From Acidobacteriota bacterium (GTDB lineage Bacteria > Acidobacteriota > Blastocatellia > UBA7656), in contig JBBPIG010000003.1 in NCBI GenBank assembly GCA_038040445.1, positions 62,001 through 126,000 on the forward strand: 64,000 nt of DNA. The letters run 5' to 3'. Made by a program: the position numbers and the translations under genes. Under the pieces are notes generated by a model. It saw only the letters and a program-made list of their open reading frames with translations, was not told the origin of the DNA and did not search any database. Shown one piece after another: positions 57,427-64,000 of this stretch. Positions within the stretch are counted from its first letter, which is position 1; each line of letters opens with the position of its first letter.

Positions 57427-57954
57427 ATGTTCTGCCCTACGTGCGGAAGAGACAACTTGAGCGAGCGCAAGTTCTGCGCCTCGTGCGGGACCAATCTCGA
57501 GGCGGTTTCCCAGGTGCTATTCGGGACCGGGACAGACTTCTTCACCAGAATAGACAGCGGTCTCGATCAATTCATCGCGCGATACGCGGAACACGTTTTC
57601 AAGGATGCGCCAGCCAATGCCACCGACCGAAGTGTGAGCAATTCCTGGAAGCTTCTTGGTAAAGGCGCCCTGACGTCCTTCGTCGACCTCTTTCTGTCGC
57701 TTTTGATATGGAATGTTTTTACAGTCAGGTTCTATATTCTTTTGTTTTCAACTCCGTTTAGATTGCTTTCAGAGCGGAGCAGCCGTTTGAAGGGTTTGAA
57801 AGCGGGAATTGACAAGGCGACTCCGCGCAGCCTGCCTGAGCCTTTGCCCAACCAATGGCTTCCCGGTTCGGTGCCAAGCGTTAGCGAGCACACGACTGAG
57901 CGGCTTCAACAGTATCGGCCGCCGCGGCAGGAAGAGTCCCGAAAGCAAGATTAG
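57427..57954 (+). CDS. Zinc-ribbon protein with one membrane helix
   Basis: The 175-residue protein starts with CPTCGRDNLSERKFCASCG (residues 3-21), a zinc ribbon of the double CxxC type. A helical part with a hydrophobic stretch LTSFVDLFLSLLIWNVFTV (~82-100) follows, and a Pro-rich tail ends it. No family function is known to me. It stands alone between the yjbQ relic and the next unknown gene. Confidence 0.65.
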   Translation: MFCPTCGRDNLSERKFCASCGTNLEAVSQVLFGTGTDFFTRIDSGLDQFIARYAEHVFKDAPANATDRSVSNSWKLLGKGALTSFVDLFLSLLIWNVFTVRFYILLFSTPFRLLSERSSRLKGLKAGIDKATPRSLPEPLPNQWLPGSVPSVSEHTTERLQQYRPPRQEESRKQD

Positions 57955-58051
57955 TCGCTTGCTTCGAGAGCGGCTAGCTAAGAGGCTAACACCGAAGCAT
58001 AGAAAGTGGCCTCACTAGACTTCGTGTTGTCCGATTTCGTGAGGTGATGAA

Positions 58052-58663
58052 ATGGCGAAGAGTAATGGCGAGGCAGTAAGCATAGGCCTCCGCGCGAAAA
58101 CGGCGAGAGCTATCGCAGTCGTCTTGGCAGGACCAGCAGATTCACCGAGAGTGGTTAGACGCCTGGAACTGGTTCTCTCAGATCCTGAGATGCCCGCAAC
58201 CTCCGCGCCTTACCACGAAGTCATAGATCTCCCGTGGGAGCGGGCTACGGTTGCCGTTCGCAAGTCGGCGAAGAGAATCGAGACCATTACATCGAAGGCC
58301 CTGAGGCGCCTGATTGACGATGCGCAAGCCGAAGGTTATGCGGTAACAGGGATCGGAATAGTGGGAGCAGGGAATCGAAATCTCGGAAAGATCGGAAGTA
58401 CTCACATTAGAGCGCACGCCGCTGAAGGAGTTTTGTTCCGCGAGGCACTTGAGGTTGCAGCCGCGGCAAACAAAGTGCGGAGCCGAACGTTCGATCAACG
58501 AAGCCTTGATGAAATCGCAGCGTCCGAATTGCAACTTCCAATCGAAAAACTCAAAGGGAGCCTGGGTGAGATGGGTCGCGCAGCCGGCAGCCCATGGCGC
58601 GCCGATGAGAAGGCGGCGGCCACCGCCGCGTGGCTGGCGCTGGCGTCGCACGGAAGCAAATGA
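58052..58663 (+). CDS. Conserved hypothetical protein
   Basis: The 203-residue protein has a glycine-rich start (VSIGLRAKTARAIAVVLAGP), a PYHEVIDLPWERA segment, a middle strand GYAVTGIGIVGAGNRN, and a C-terminal Ala-rich helix. The pattern is reminiscent of a ribonuclease H-like or actin-like fold (alternating strands with AGN-type loop), but I cannot assign it. No signal peptide or membrane helix. No obvious operon partners. Confidence 0.6.
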   Translation: MAKSNGEAVSIGLRAKTARAIAVVLAGPADSPRVVRRLELVLSDPEMPATSAPYHEVIDLPWERATVAVRKSAKRIETITSKALRRLIDDAQAEGYAVTGIGIVGAGNRNLGKIGSTHIRAHAAEGVLFREALEVAAAANKVRSRTFDQRSLDEIAASELQLPIEKLKGSLGEMGRAAGSPWRADEKAAATAAWLALASHGSK

Positions 58664-58689
58664 CTCAGGGTTCAAGAGTCAACGAAGAT

Positions 58690-58802
58690 ATCCGCGAGAA
58701 TCCGCCGAATCAGTCTCATCCGTGGTCTATGCGTCGCTGTCAATTCGCTTCTTGCGAACTCATAGACCACGGATGAAACTGATTGGACCGATTTGCGCGG
58801 AT
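58690..58802. repeat. Long inverted repeat with 42-base arms
   Basis: Arms 58690-58731 and 58761-58802 match at 36 of 42 positions when inverted; the inner part CATCCGTGGTCTATG is perfect. The spacer is 29 bases. Within each arm ATCCG/AATC recurs about every nine bases. No coding frame is inside. It looks like a mobile or REP-derived hairpin element. Confidence 0.92.
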
Positions 58803-58915
58803 ACCAGTCCTTCACTAGTTGTCCCTCTCATGATCGCGCTGTTATATTGAATGAGCCCGCATCGGAAGACTCTCAACAGAGCTCTCCACGCGGTGAAACC
58901 TGTCAAGGACACGCC

Positions 58916-59473
58916 ATGAATAACATCAGCCGGCTTTCCCGTGAGTCCGCCGCCCTGGCAGTCATCGACATGCAGGAAGCTTTTCGGCCGGTGATTTCGG
59001 ACTTCGGCGTCGTCGCCTCGCGTATTGCAACGGCGGTCGAGGGCGCCCGGCTGTTGGAAGTTCCTGTGATCGTGACCGAGCAATATCCGAAGGGTCTCAA
59101 GCACACCGCCGAAGAGATCATTGCCCGGCTGCCGGCAGAGTTGACCCCGATCGAGAAGTCTTGCTTTAGCTCCTGCGGCTCAGAAGATTTCCTCTCGCAG
59201 CTCACGAACAAGAACATCAAGCAAGTGCTGGTCTGCGGCATTGAAGCACACATCTGCGTCTTGCAGACCTCGCTCGATTTGCTCGCAAAGGGCTTCGAGG
59301 TTTATGTGCTCGTCGATTGTGTCACGTCTCGCATACGCGAAAACAAAGAGGTGGCGCTGGCGCGGTTGACGCAGGCGGGAGCGATCCAGTCAACGCTCGA
59401 GATGGCGCTGTTTGAGATGATGCGGACGGCCGATTCACCGCAGTTCAAGGCGATACAGTTGCTGATCAAGTAA
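58916..59473 (+). CDS. Isochorismatase-family hydrolase (YcaC/ISOC2-like)
   Basis: ATG 58916 is chosen since the family fold begins a few residues later with LAVIDMQEAF. The 185-residue protein has Asp in VIDMQ, Lys in EKSCFS, and Cys in CGIEAHICVLQTSLDLL; the last stretch is that of the ISOC2/YcaC branch. It hydrolyses amide or ester bonds; the substrate is unknown. A seven-base repeat array follows its stop. Confidence 0.85.
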   Translation: MNNISRLSRESAALAVIDMQEAFRPVISDFGVVASRIATAVEGARLLEVPVIVTEQYPKGLKHTAEEIIARLPAELTPIEKSCFSSCGSEDFLSQLTNKNIKQVLVCGIEAHICVLQTSLDLLAKGFEVYVLVDCVTSRIRENKEVALARLTQAGAIQSTLEMALFEMMRTADSPQFKAIQLLIK

Positions 59474-59479
59474 GGCAAG

Positions 59480-59578
59480 AATTGAAAATTGAAAATTGAA
59501 AAATGAAAATGGGAAATTGAAAACGCCGTCTTAACATCGTCTCTTAATTTGCAATTGTCATTTTTCAGTTTTCAATTC
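59480..59578. repeat. Seven-base tandem repeat with facing arms (before pcrA)
   Basis: AATTGAA at 59480, 59487 and 59494, then AAATGAA, AATGGGA and AATTGAA; the facing arm has TTTGCAA (59548), TTGTCAT, TTTTCAG and TTTTCAA to 59575. It lies between isochorismatase and pcrA and ends about 15 bases before the pcrA start. Confidence 0.9.
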
Positions 59579-59593
59579 TTTCGACTCACAGCT

Positions 59594-61993
59594 ATGAAGG
59601 AACTCAATGCCCAGCAGCAAGAAGCGGTGCAAATAGTCGAAGGTCCGCTGCTGGTTCTGGCAGGCGCTGGCTCGGGCAAGACTCGCGTAATCACCAGCCG
59701 TATCGCTTATTTGATCGAGCAGGCGGCAGTCCCGCCCTGGCAAATACTCGCCGTCACGTTCACCAACAAAGCTGCCGGAGAAATGAAGTCGCGCGTTGAA
59801 GCCGCGCTCGATCCCGGTCTGCGCACTTCCTCGCCGCTGATCTCGACTTTCCATTCCCTTTGCGTTCGGATACTGCGGCGCAATATCCAGGCGTTGAACG
59901 AGGGCTACTCGCGGAGCTTCACCATCTACGATCAAGACGATCAGGTGCGGGTAGTTCGGGCGATCATGAAGGACCTGGATATCGACGACAAGTCTTTGAA
60001 TGCGCGGCAGGCGCTCAGCGCAATAAGCGGGGCGAAAAACCGCGGGAAGTCGCCGGCCGGCTATGCCAATCATGCCAATCAGGGCGAATACGCTACCGAT
60101 CGCACCGAAAAGATCGCCCGAATCTTCATGCTTTATGAAGAGCGGCTAAAGAAAGCGAATGCGCTCGATTTTGACGATCTCCTGATAAGGGCCGTCGAGT
60201 TGCTTCGCCGCGTGCCCGATGTGCGGAAGTACTATCACGATCGATTCCGTCACGTGATGATCGACGAGTTTCAAGATACCAACGGGATTCAGTACGAGTT
60301 GGCTCGCCTGATTACGGTTGGCTCCTCCAAGGCCGACGCAGTTCTGGCAGAGGACCTTTGGAAGGAACGAAGCCTGTGCGTGGTCGGCGATATCGATCAG
60401 AGCATTTACTCCTTCAGAGGCTCCGACTTCAATATCATCCTCGGGTTCCAGCACGACTTCGCCGGCACCAAGTCGATCAAGCTCGAACAGAACTATCGCT
60501 CGACGCAGACAATCCTCGAGGCCGCCAACAAGATAATCGAGTGCAATCGGCAGCGGCTGCCCAAGACGCTCTACGCCACGCCCGAACTCGGTCAGGGCGA
60601 AAAGATTCGGTACTACCAGTCCTACGACGCCGAGGGCGAGGCCGCTTTTGTCGCCGACAGAGTCGTTGATCATCAGCGCCAATCTCACGACTTGCGATCG
60701 GTCGTGTTATATCGCACCAACGCCCAGTCGCGGTTGTTCGAAGAAGCGCTCAGAAGGCGTGGCATCGCTTACAACATTGTTGGAGGTTTCTCGTTTTACG
60801 ATCGCGCTGAAGTGAAAGACATAATTGCGTATCTGAAGCTTGGGATGAACCCTCAAGACGACGTGGCCCTGGCGCGAGTCATCAACTCACCGCCTCGCGG
60901 GATCGGCAAGACCACGATCGACATCCTGCAAAACAAGCAACGCGAGCTTGGCGGTTCGCTGTGGGATACGATTGTTCTCGCCGTCGAGAATCGTGCTCTT
61001 GGCCCCCGCGCAACTGCCTCGCTCGAAAACTTCATCGGCATTATCAAAGGGCTGAGCGATCGCGCCGGTGAAGGTCAACCGCTTTCAGAGATAGTGAAAG
61101 CCGCGACGCTGGACACCGGTTACGTGCGCTCTCTGGAAGAGGAGAAGACGGTTGAGGCCGAAGGACGACTGCTGAACATCGAGGAGCTTGTGACGGCGGC
61201 GGTCGAGGCTGAAGAGCAGGACGAATCGCTGCAGGACTTCATCGACCACGCCGCGCTGGTGGCTGACACCGATCAGTACCGGGCCGATTCCAGAGTCACG
61301 TTAATGACCATGCACTCGGCGAAGGGGCTCGAGTTTCCGCTCGTTTTCATCGTCGGCGCCGAGGAAGGCCTTTTTCCTCACTCGCGCGCGGCGTCCAGCG
61401 AAGAAGACCTGGAAGAGGAGCGAAGGCTCTGCTACGTCGCGATCACACGCGCGCAGAAATATCTCTACATAACCCATGCCATGCAGCGCCGCATATTCGG
61501 CGAGGAATCGATAACTGAACCCTCGCGGTTCTTGAACGAGTTGCCGCTCGAGTTGCTGCAGAACCTCTCGCCGGGCCCGTCGTGGCTGGGGTTTGCGGAG
61601 CGTCCCGAGACGCGGGACAATCGCGCAGCCGCGGCCGCGCTCCGGGGCGAGCCGTCGCGCACGGTGAAGAAAACTTCGAACTACTCGGGCAAGACTTACA
61701 ATTCGGTGGATGGTGTGCGCGAGTTCTTCAAGCGTCGCACGCAGTCTGCCGGCGGGGCCGAGCAGAGCAGGGAAGCCGCCGAGCCAAAGAGCAGAGGGGC
61801 GAGCGGCGACTCAGGCGCTGCAAGCTCGGGAGGGCAGTTTCGGGTTGGCGCACACGTTCGGCATGCGAAGTACGGGACCGGTGTCGTGCTTCGCTCAGAA
61901 GGCGCGGGCGATGATGCGAAGCTCACAGTGAGGTTTCCCGGCTACGGGCAAAAGAAATTCGTGGCCAAATTCGCCGCGCTCGAAAAGGCGTAG
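59594..61993 (+). CDS. pcrA: UvrD/PcrA-type DNA helicase
   Basis: The chosen ATG 59594 starts at the family's LNAQQQEAV; an upstream start would read through repeat sequence. The 799-residue protein has all SF1 motifs: GAGSGKT, VTFTNKAA, DEFQDTN, VGDIDQSIYSFRG, QNYRST, TMHSAKGLEFP and VAITRAQ. A C-terminal Tudor-like tail (VRHAKYGTGVVL) binds RNA polymerase or duplex in PcrA. It unwinds DNA in repair and fork clearance. Confidence 0.95.
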   Translation: MKELNAQQQEAVQIVEGPLLVLAGAGSGKTRVITSRIAYLIEQAAVPPWQILAVTFTNKAAGEMKSRVEAALDPGLRTSSPLISTFHSLCVRILRRNIQALNEGYSRSFTIYDQDDQVRVVRAIMKDLDIDDKSLNARQALSAISGAKNRGKSPAGYANHANQGEYATDRTEKIARIFMLYEERLKKANALDFDDLLIRAVELLRRVPDVRKYYHDRFRHVMIDEFQDTNGIQYELARLITVGSSKADAVLAEDLWKERSLCVVGDIDQSIYSFRGSDFNIILGFQHDFAGTKSIKLEQNYRSTQTILEAANKIIECNRQRLPKTLYATPELGQGEKIRYYQSYDAEGEAAFVADRVVDHQRQSHDLRSVVLYRTNAQSRLFEEALRRRGIAYNIVGGFSFYDRAEVKDIIAYLKLGMNPQDDVALARVINSPPRGIGKTTIDILQNKQRELGGSLWDTIVLAVENRALGPRATASLENFIGIIKGLSDRAGEGQPLSEIVKAATLDTGYVRSLEEEKTVEAEGRLLNIEELVTAAVEAEEQDESLQDFIDHAALVADTDQYRADSRVTLMTMHSAKGLEFPLVFIVGAEEGLFPHSRAASSEEDLEEERRLCYVAITRAQKYLYITHAMQRRIFGEESITEPSRFLNELPLELLQNLSPGPSWLGFAERPETRDNRAAAAALRGEPSRTVKKTSNYSGKTYNSVDGVREFFKRRTQSAGGAEQSREAAEPKSRGASGDSGAASSGGQFRVGAHVRHAKYGTGVVLRSEGAGDDAKLTVRFPGYGQKKFVAKFAALEKA

Positions 61994-62060
61994 GTGGAAG
62001 AGACTTCAGTCTGTGTCTTTTGAATCTAACGACCGGCACAGGCTAGAGTCAACGCAACGT

Positions 62061-62095
62061 CCGGAACCCGGAACCCGGAACTCTGAACCAGGAAC
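62061..62095. repeat. Seven-base tandem repeat before nitrilase gene
   Basis: CCGGAAC at 62061, 62068 and 62075, then TCTGAAC and CAGGAAC. It ends 8 bases before the nitrilase TTG. No facing arm is clear. A half copy of the CAGACT-type repeat (ACTTCAGTCTGTG) lies upstream near 62001. Confidence 0.85.
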
Positions 62096-62103
62096 CACAA
62101 AAG

Positions 62104-63024
62104 TTGATCGTCAAAGTGGCAGCAGTTCAAGCAGCTCCGGTCTATATGGATCTGGCGCGCTCGGTCGAAAAAGCTATCTCGCTTATTGCGGAAGCCGCTT
62201 CATCAGGCGCGAAGTTGATCGTCTTTCCCGAGACGTGGCTGCCGGGCTATCCCGCCTGGCTCGATTGCTGCCGCGATGTCGCGCTGTGGGACCACGAGCC
62301 GGCGAAGAAAGTCTTTGCTCGATTGATGGAGAACAGCGTGGTCGTGCCGGGGCCGGTCACCGAAGCGCTCGCCGCAGCGGCGCGCGAGCATCAAGTTGTT
62401 CTCAACATCAGCGTTCACGAGCGAGTCGTAGAAGGCGCCGGCCGCGGCACGCTTTACAACACCATGCTGACCTTTGGCGAAGACGGTGCGTTGCTCAACA
62501 CGCATCGCAAGATCATGCCTACCTACACCGAGCGGATGATCTGGGGCCAGGGCGACGGTTCAGGCCTGCGAGCCGTCGCAACCGGCGCCGGCCGGGTCGG
62601 CGGATTGATCTGCTGGGAGCACTGGATGCCGCTTGCGCGTCAGGTGCTGCACTCGTCGGGCGAAGACATTCACATTGCCGCCTGGCCGCAGGTGAAAGAG
62701 ATGAACCTTGTCGCAAGCCGGCACTACGCGTTTGAAGGCAGATGCTTCGTGATCGCCTGCGGCGCGGTAATGAGAGCAAGCGAGCTTCCTGCGGAGCTTG
62801 AGCCAATCGAATCGCTAAAGCAGCGTCCCGATTCATTCGTGCTCAACGGCGGCAGTGCGATCATTGCGCCGGACGGTTCATTGCTTGCGGGTCCGGTGTT
62901 TGACGAAGAGGTGATCCTGACGGCCGATCTTGATTTGTCACGCGTGGCAGAAGAGAGTCTTGCACTAGATGTGACGGGACACTATTCTCGCCCAGACATC
63001 TTTGACGTGAAGCTGAAGTTCTGA
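62104..63024 (+). CDS. Nitrilase-family carbon-nitrogen hydrolase
   Basis: TTG 62104 is the best start: family members begin with [10 protein letters not shown], and no ATG lies near. The 306-residue protein has the triad: Glu in [11 protein letters not shown], Lys in HRKIMPT, and Cys in [11 protein letters not shown]. The CWEHWMPL context is that of aliphatic and aryl nitrilases. It turns nitriles to acids and ammonia; the true substrate is unknown. It is convergent with the selenoprotein candidate with no spacer. Confidence 0.88.
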   Translation: MIVKVAAVQAAPVYMDLARSVEKAISLIAEAASSGAKLIVFPETWLPGYPAWLDCCRDVALWDHEPAKKVFARLMENSVVVPGPVTEALAAAAREHQVVLNISVHERVVEGAGRGTLYNTMLTFGEDGALLNTHRKIMPTYTERMIWGQGDGSGLRAVATGAGRVGGLICWEHWMPLARQVLHSSGEDIHIAAWPQVKEMNLVASRHYAFEGRCFVIACGAVMRASELPAELEPIESLKQRPDSFVLNGGSAIIAPDGSLLAGPVFDEEVILTADLDLSRVAEESLALDVTGHYSRPDIFDVKLKF

Positions 63025-63669
63025 TTATTTGGATGTCTTCATCTGGGCAAGCATCGCTTTCAGTTTCGCTGTGAACGTTGCTTCGTCTAACCGCGGTGCT
63101 TTTGTCACGCCGTCGAGTTGATGCATCCAGAATTCGGGCGCCGGCGGCTCCTCCTCCCACGTTGCAGCAGTCCCGTACAAAAGATACACATCCCAAGCGA
63201 TGCTTCTCTCAGTCCTGAGAACCCGCTCCCAGAGTTCGCCGGTTTGAGATTCCGCGTCGAGGAAGTAAGAGACTCGCCTGTCTCGAAAGCTATTCGAGAG
63301 CTTTCGCGCTTCGCCGCGGAAGTCACCACCAAAGATGGGAAGCCAGACGACGTAAGCTCTGACTCGATCCTCGGTCACCTTCTTTAGGGTCTTCACTATG
63401 TTGGAGAACCCCCAACGACACATCGGTCAGGTGGGAGAGACAAGAGCAATCAACCGCACCTTGCCCGCGTCGTTCCGAAAGCGTTCCTTCAATTGGTCAA
63501 GGCTGAGGAGTTCGACGGCTCGCGTCTTGCGGACTGCCGCAGCGGAACTGCCAGCTTTCTGCGCCGCGGCGCATGTAGGCGCACTCAGGCCGGCTAGTAT
63601 TGCTGCTAAGACTATCAGGGCTATGATTGCAGGCCACCGCTTCGAGCTGTCTGCGTGTTGCGTTCTCAT
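63025..63669 (-). CDS. Candidate secreted thioredoxin-like selenoprotein (UGA-encoded UxxC)
   Basis: Read through one in-frame UGA (63429-63427), the gene encodes 214 residues from ATG 63669 (ATG 63687 adds 6). It has a signal peptide with hydrophobic core PAIIALIVLAAILAGLSA. The redox motif is SPT-U-PMC: UGA is residue 81 and Cys84 completes a C-x-x-C-type site after strand VRLIALV. A C-terminal half with SIAWDVYLLYG and FWMHQL is intact, so the downstream frame is under coding constraint. The UGA is followed by a SECIS-like hairpin. Without Sec insertion machinery it would end at residue 80. A nonsense mutation is the alternative. Confidence 0.65.
63400..63416 (-). promoter_or_regulatory. 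SECIS-like hairpin just after the UGA
   Basis: Ten bases after the UGA the mRNA can form GUUGGG/UCCAAC, a six-pair stem (one G-U), around the loop GGUUC. The loop starts 17 bases after the UGA and begins with G. As I recall, bacterial SECIS models require an apical loop 16-37 bases downstream with a G among its first two bases, so this fits. Confidence 0.5.
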
Positions 63670-63750
63670 TTCTTCTGCGTAAATCATAGCACAGGGTTTA
63701 AGAGGATTGGTGAGATTGACTCTTGCCGAAATGCACGGTCTAACGGTCAA

Positions 63751-64000
63751 GCAATCACGCGCACGAACAGCGGACCATTGCCTGGAGGGGCGAGTTTAGT
63801 CAGAAGAGCATGGAGTTCAGGCTTTAGCCTGCGTCTGTTCTGATTGACCGAGCCAAGACCAGGCTGAAGCCTGAACTCCATGCTCTTCTGATAGGAGCCG
63901 AGTGCTGTATACTACCGGGCGCTTACCGTCGGCGAAGTAGGAAGACGACGTGCTGTCAGCACACGCCACGCAAGCCGGCGGGTGGCCGCTGCCGGCTTCC
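63751..64000. repeat. Noncoding end of window with two hairpin repeats
   Basis: Arms 63801-63831 and 63860-63890 are inverted copies matching at 30 of 31 positions (CAGAAGAGCATGGAGTTCAG and on), each ending in a palindromic AGGCTTTAGCCT or AGGCTGAAGCCT. Near the edge, GTGCTG/CAGCAC (63950-63962) and AAGCCGGC/GCCGGCTT (63972-63998) form further hairpins. I see no gene here. Confidence 0.85.

Overview
The window is GC-rich, gene-dense bacterial chromosome from a Gram-negative (diderm) organism. It carries an RND/TolC efflux system, a Lol-like lipoprotein-export operon, type IV pilus genes, a heptosyltransferase-family enzyme and a TonB-type C-terminal domain. The gene mix and the many palindromic and short-period intergenic repeats most resemble Acidobacteriota, perhaps Blastocatellia. 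That placement is inference: there is no rRNA, tRNA or other taxonomic marker here. No CRISPR array, prophage or complete insertion sequence was seen.

Layout. 1-4.9 kb: the start of a secreted protein (minus strand, runs off the window), smpB, pepA and a lipase-like alpha/beta hydrolase. 4.9-10.4 kb: a sulfur block with cystathionine beta-synthase divergent from a CysM-type cysteine synthase, followed by a JAMM peptidase (Mec-like) and one protein that fuses a CysO/MoaD-like sulfur carrier to a MoeZ-type E1 enzyme and a rhodanese. A toxin-antitoxin remnant and an isochorismatase lie between. 10.4-11.2 kb: a HEPN gene overlapping an uncharacterised partner. 11.3-17.1 kb: glycolate oxidase glcD/E/F, interrupted by a Uma2 nuclease-like gene and an FHA-DUF309 fusion. 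17.8-26.1 kb: type IV pilus block (pilT, PilZ, a response regulator, pilS, pilR, three pilins). Two pilins have sigma-54-like promoters, which fits control by PilR.

26.3-38.1 kb: a TMTC-like glycosyltransferase, an ABC permease, TPR and small membrane proteins, a DUF3108/methyltransferase/GT9 operon, dxr, a DnaC-like ATPase and a delta-60-repeat/TonB protein. 38.2-45.3 kb: TetR-regulated RND efflux operon. 45.4-50.7 kb: cstA, a toxin-antitoxin operon whose PIN toxin carries an in-frame UAA, a P-loop kinase, a NUDIX-metallo-beta-lactamase fusion and a J-domain protein. 50.8-54.9 kb: Lol-like operon. 55.2-63 kb: rarA, osmC, a collapsed yjbQ pseudogene, a zinc-ribbon protein, isochorismatase, pcrA and a nitrilase.

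Main discoveries. (1) A secreted thioredoxin-like protein at 63025-63669 (minus) has an in-frame UGA exactly where the first Cys of a CxxC motif should be, followed by a hairpin that fits bacterial SECIS geometry; it is a candidate selenoprotein. (2) A CysO-MoeZ-rhodanese fusion has its Gly-Gly at an internal domain junction and sits next to a JAMM peptidase gene, suggesting release of the carrier by cleavage. (3) Five unrelated intergenic sites, each just upstream of a start codon, hold tandem repeats of exactly seven bases with a different unit at each site; four have a facing inverted arm. (4) Several toxin or metabolic genes are caught at different stages of decay.
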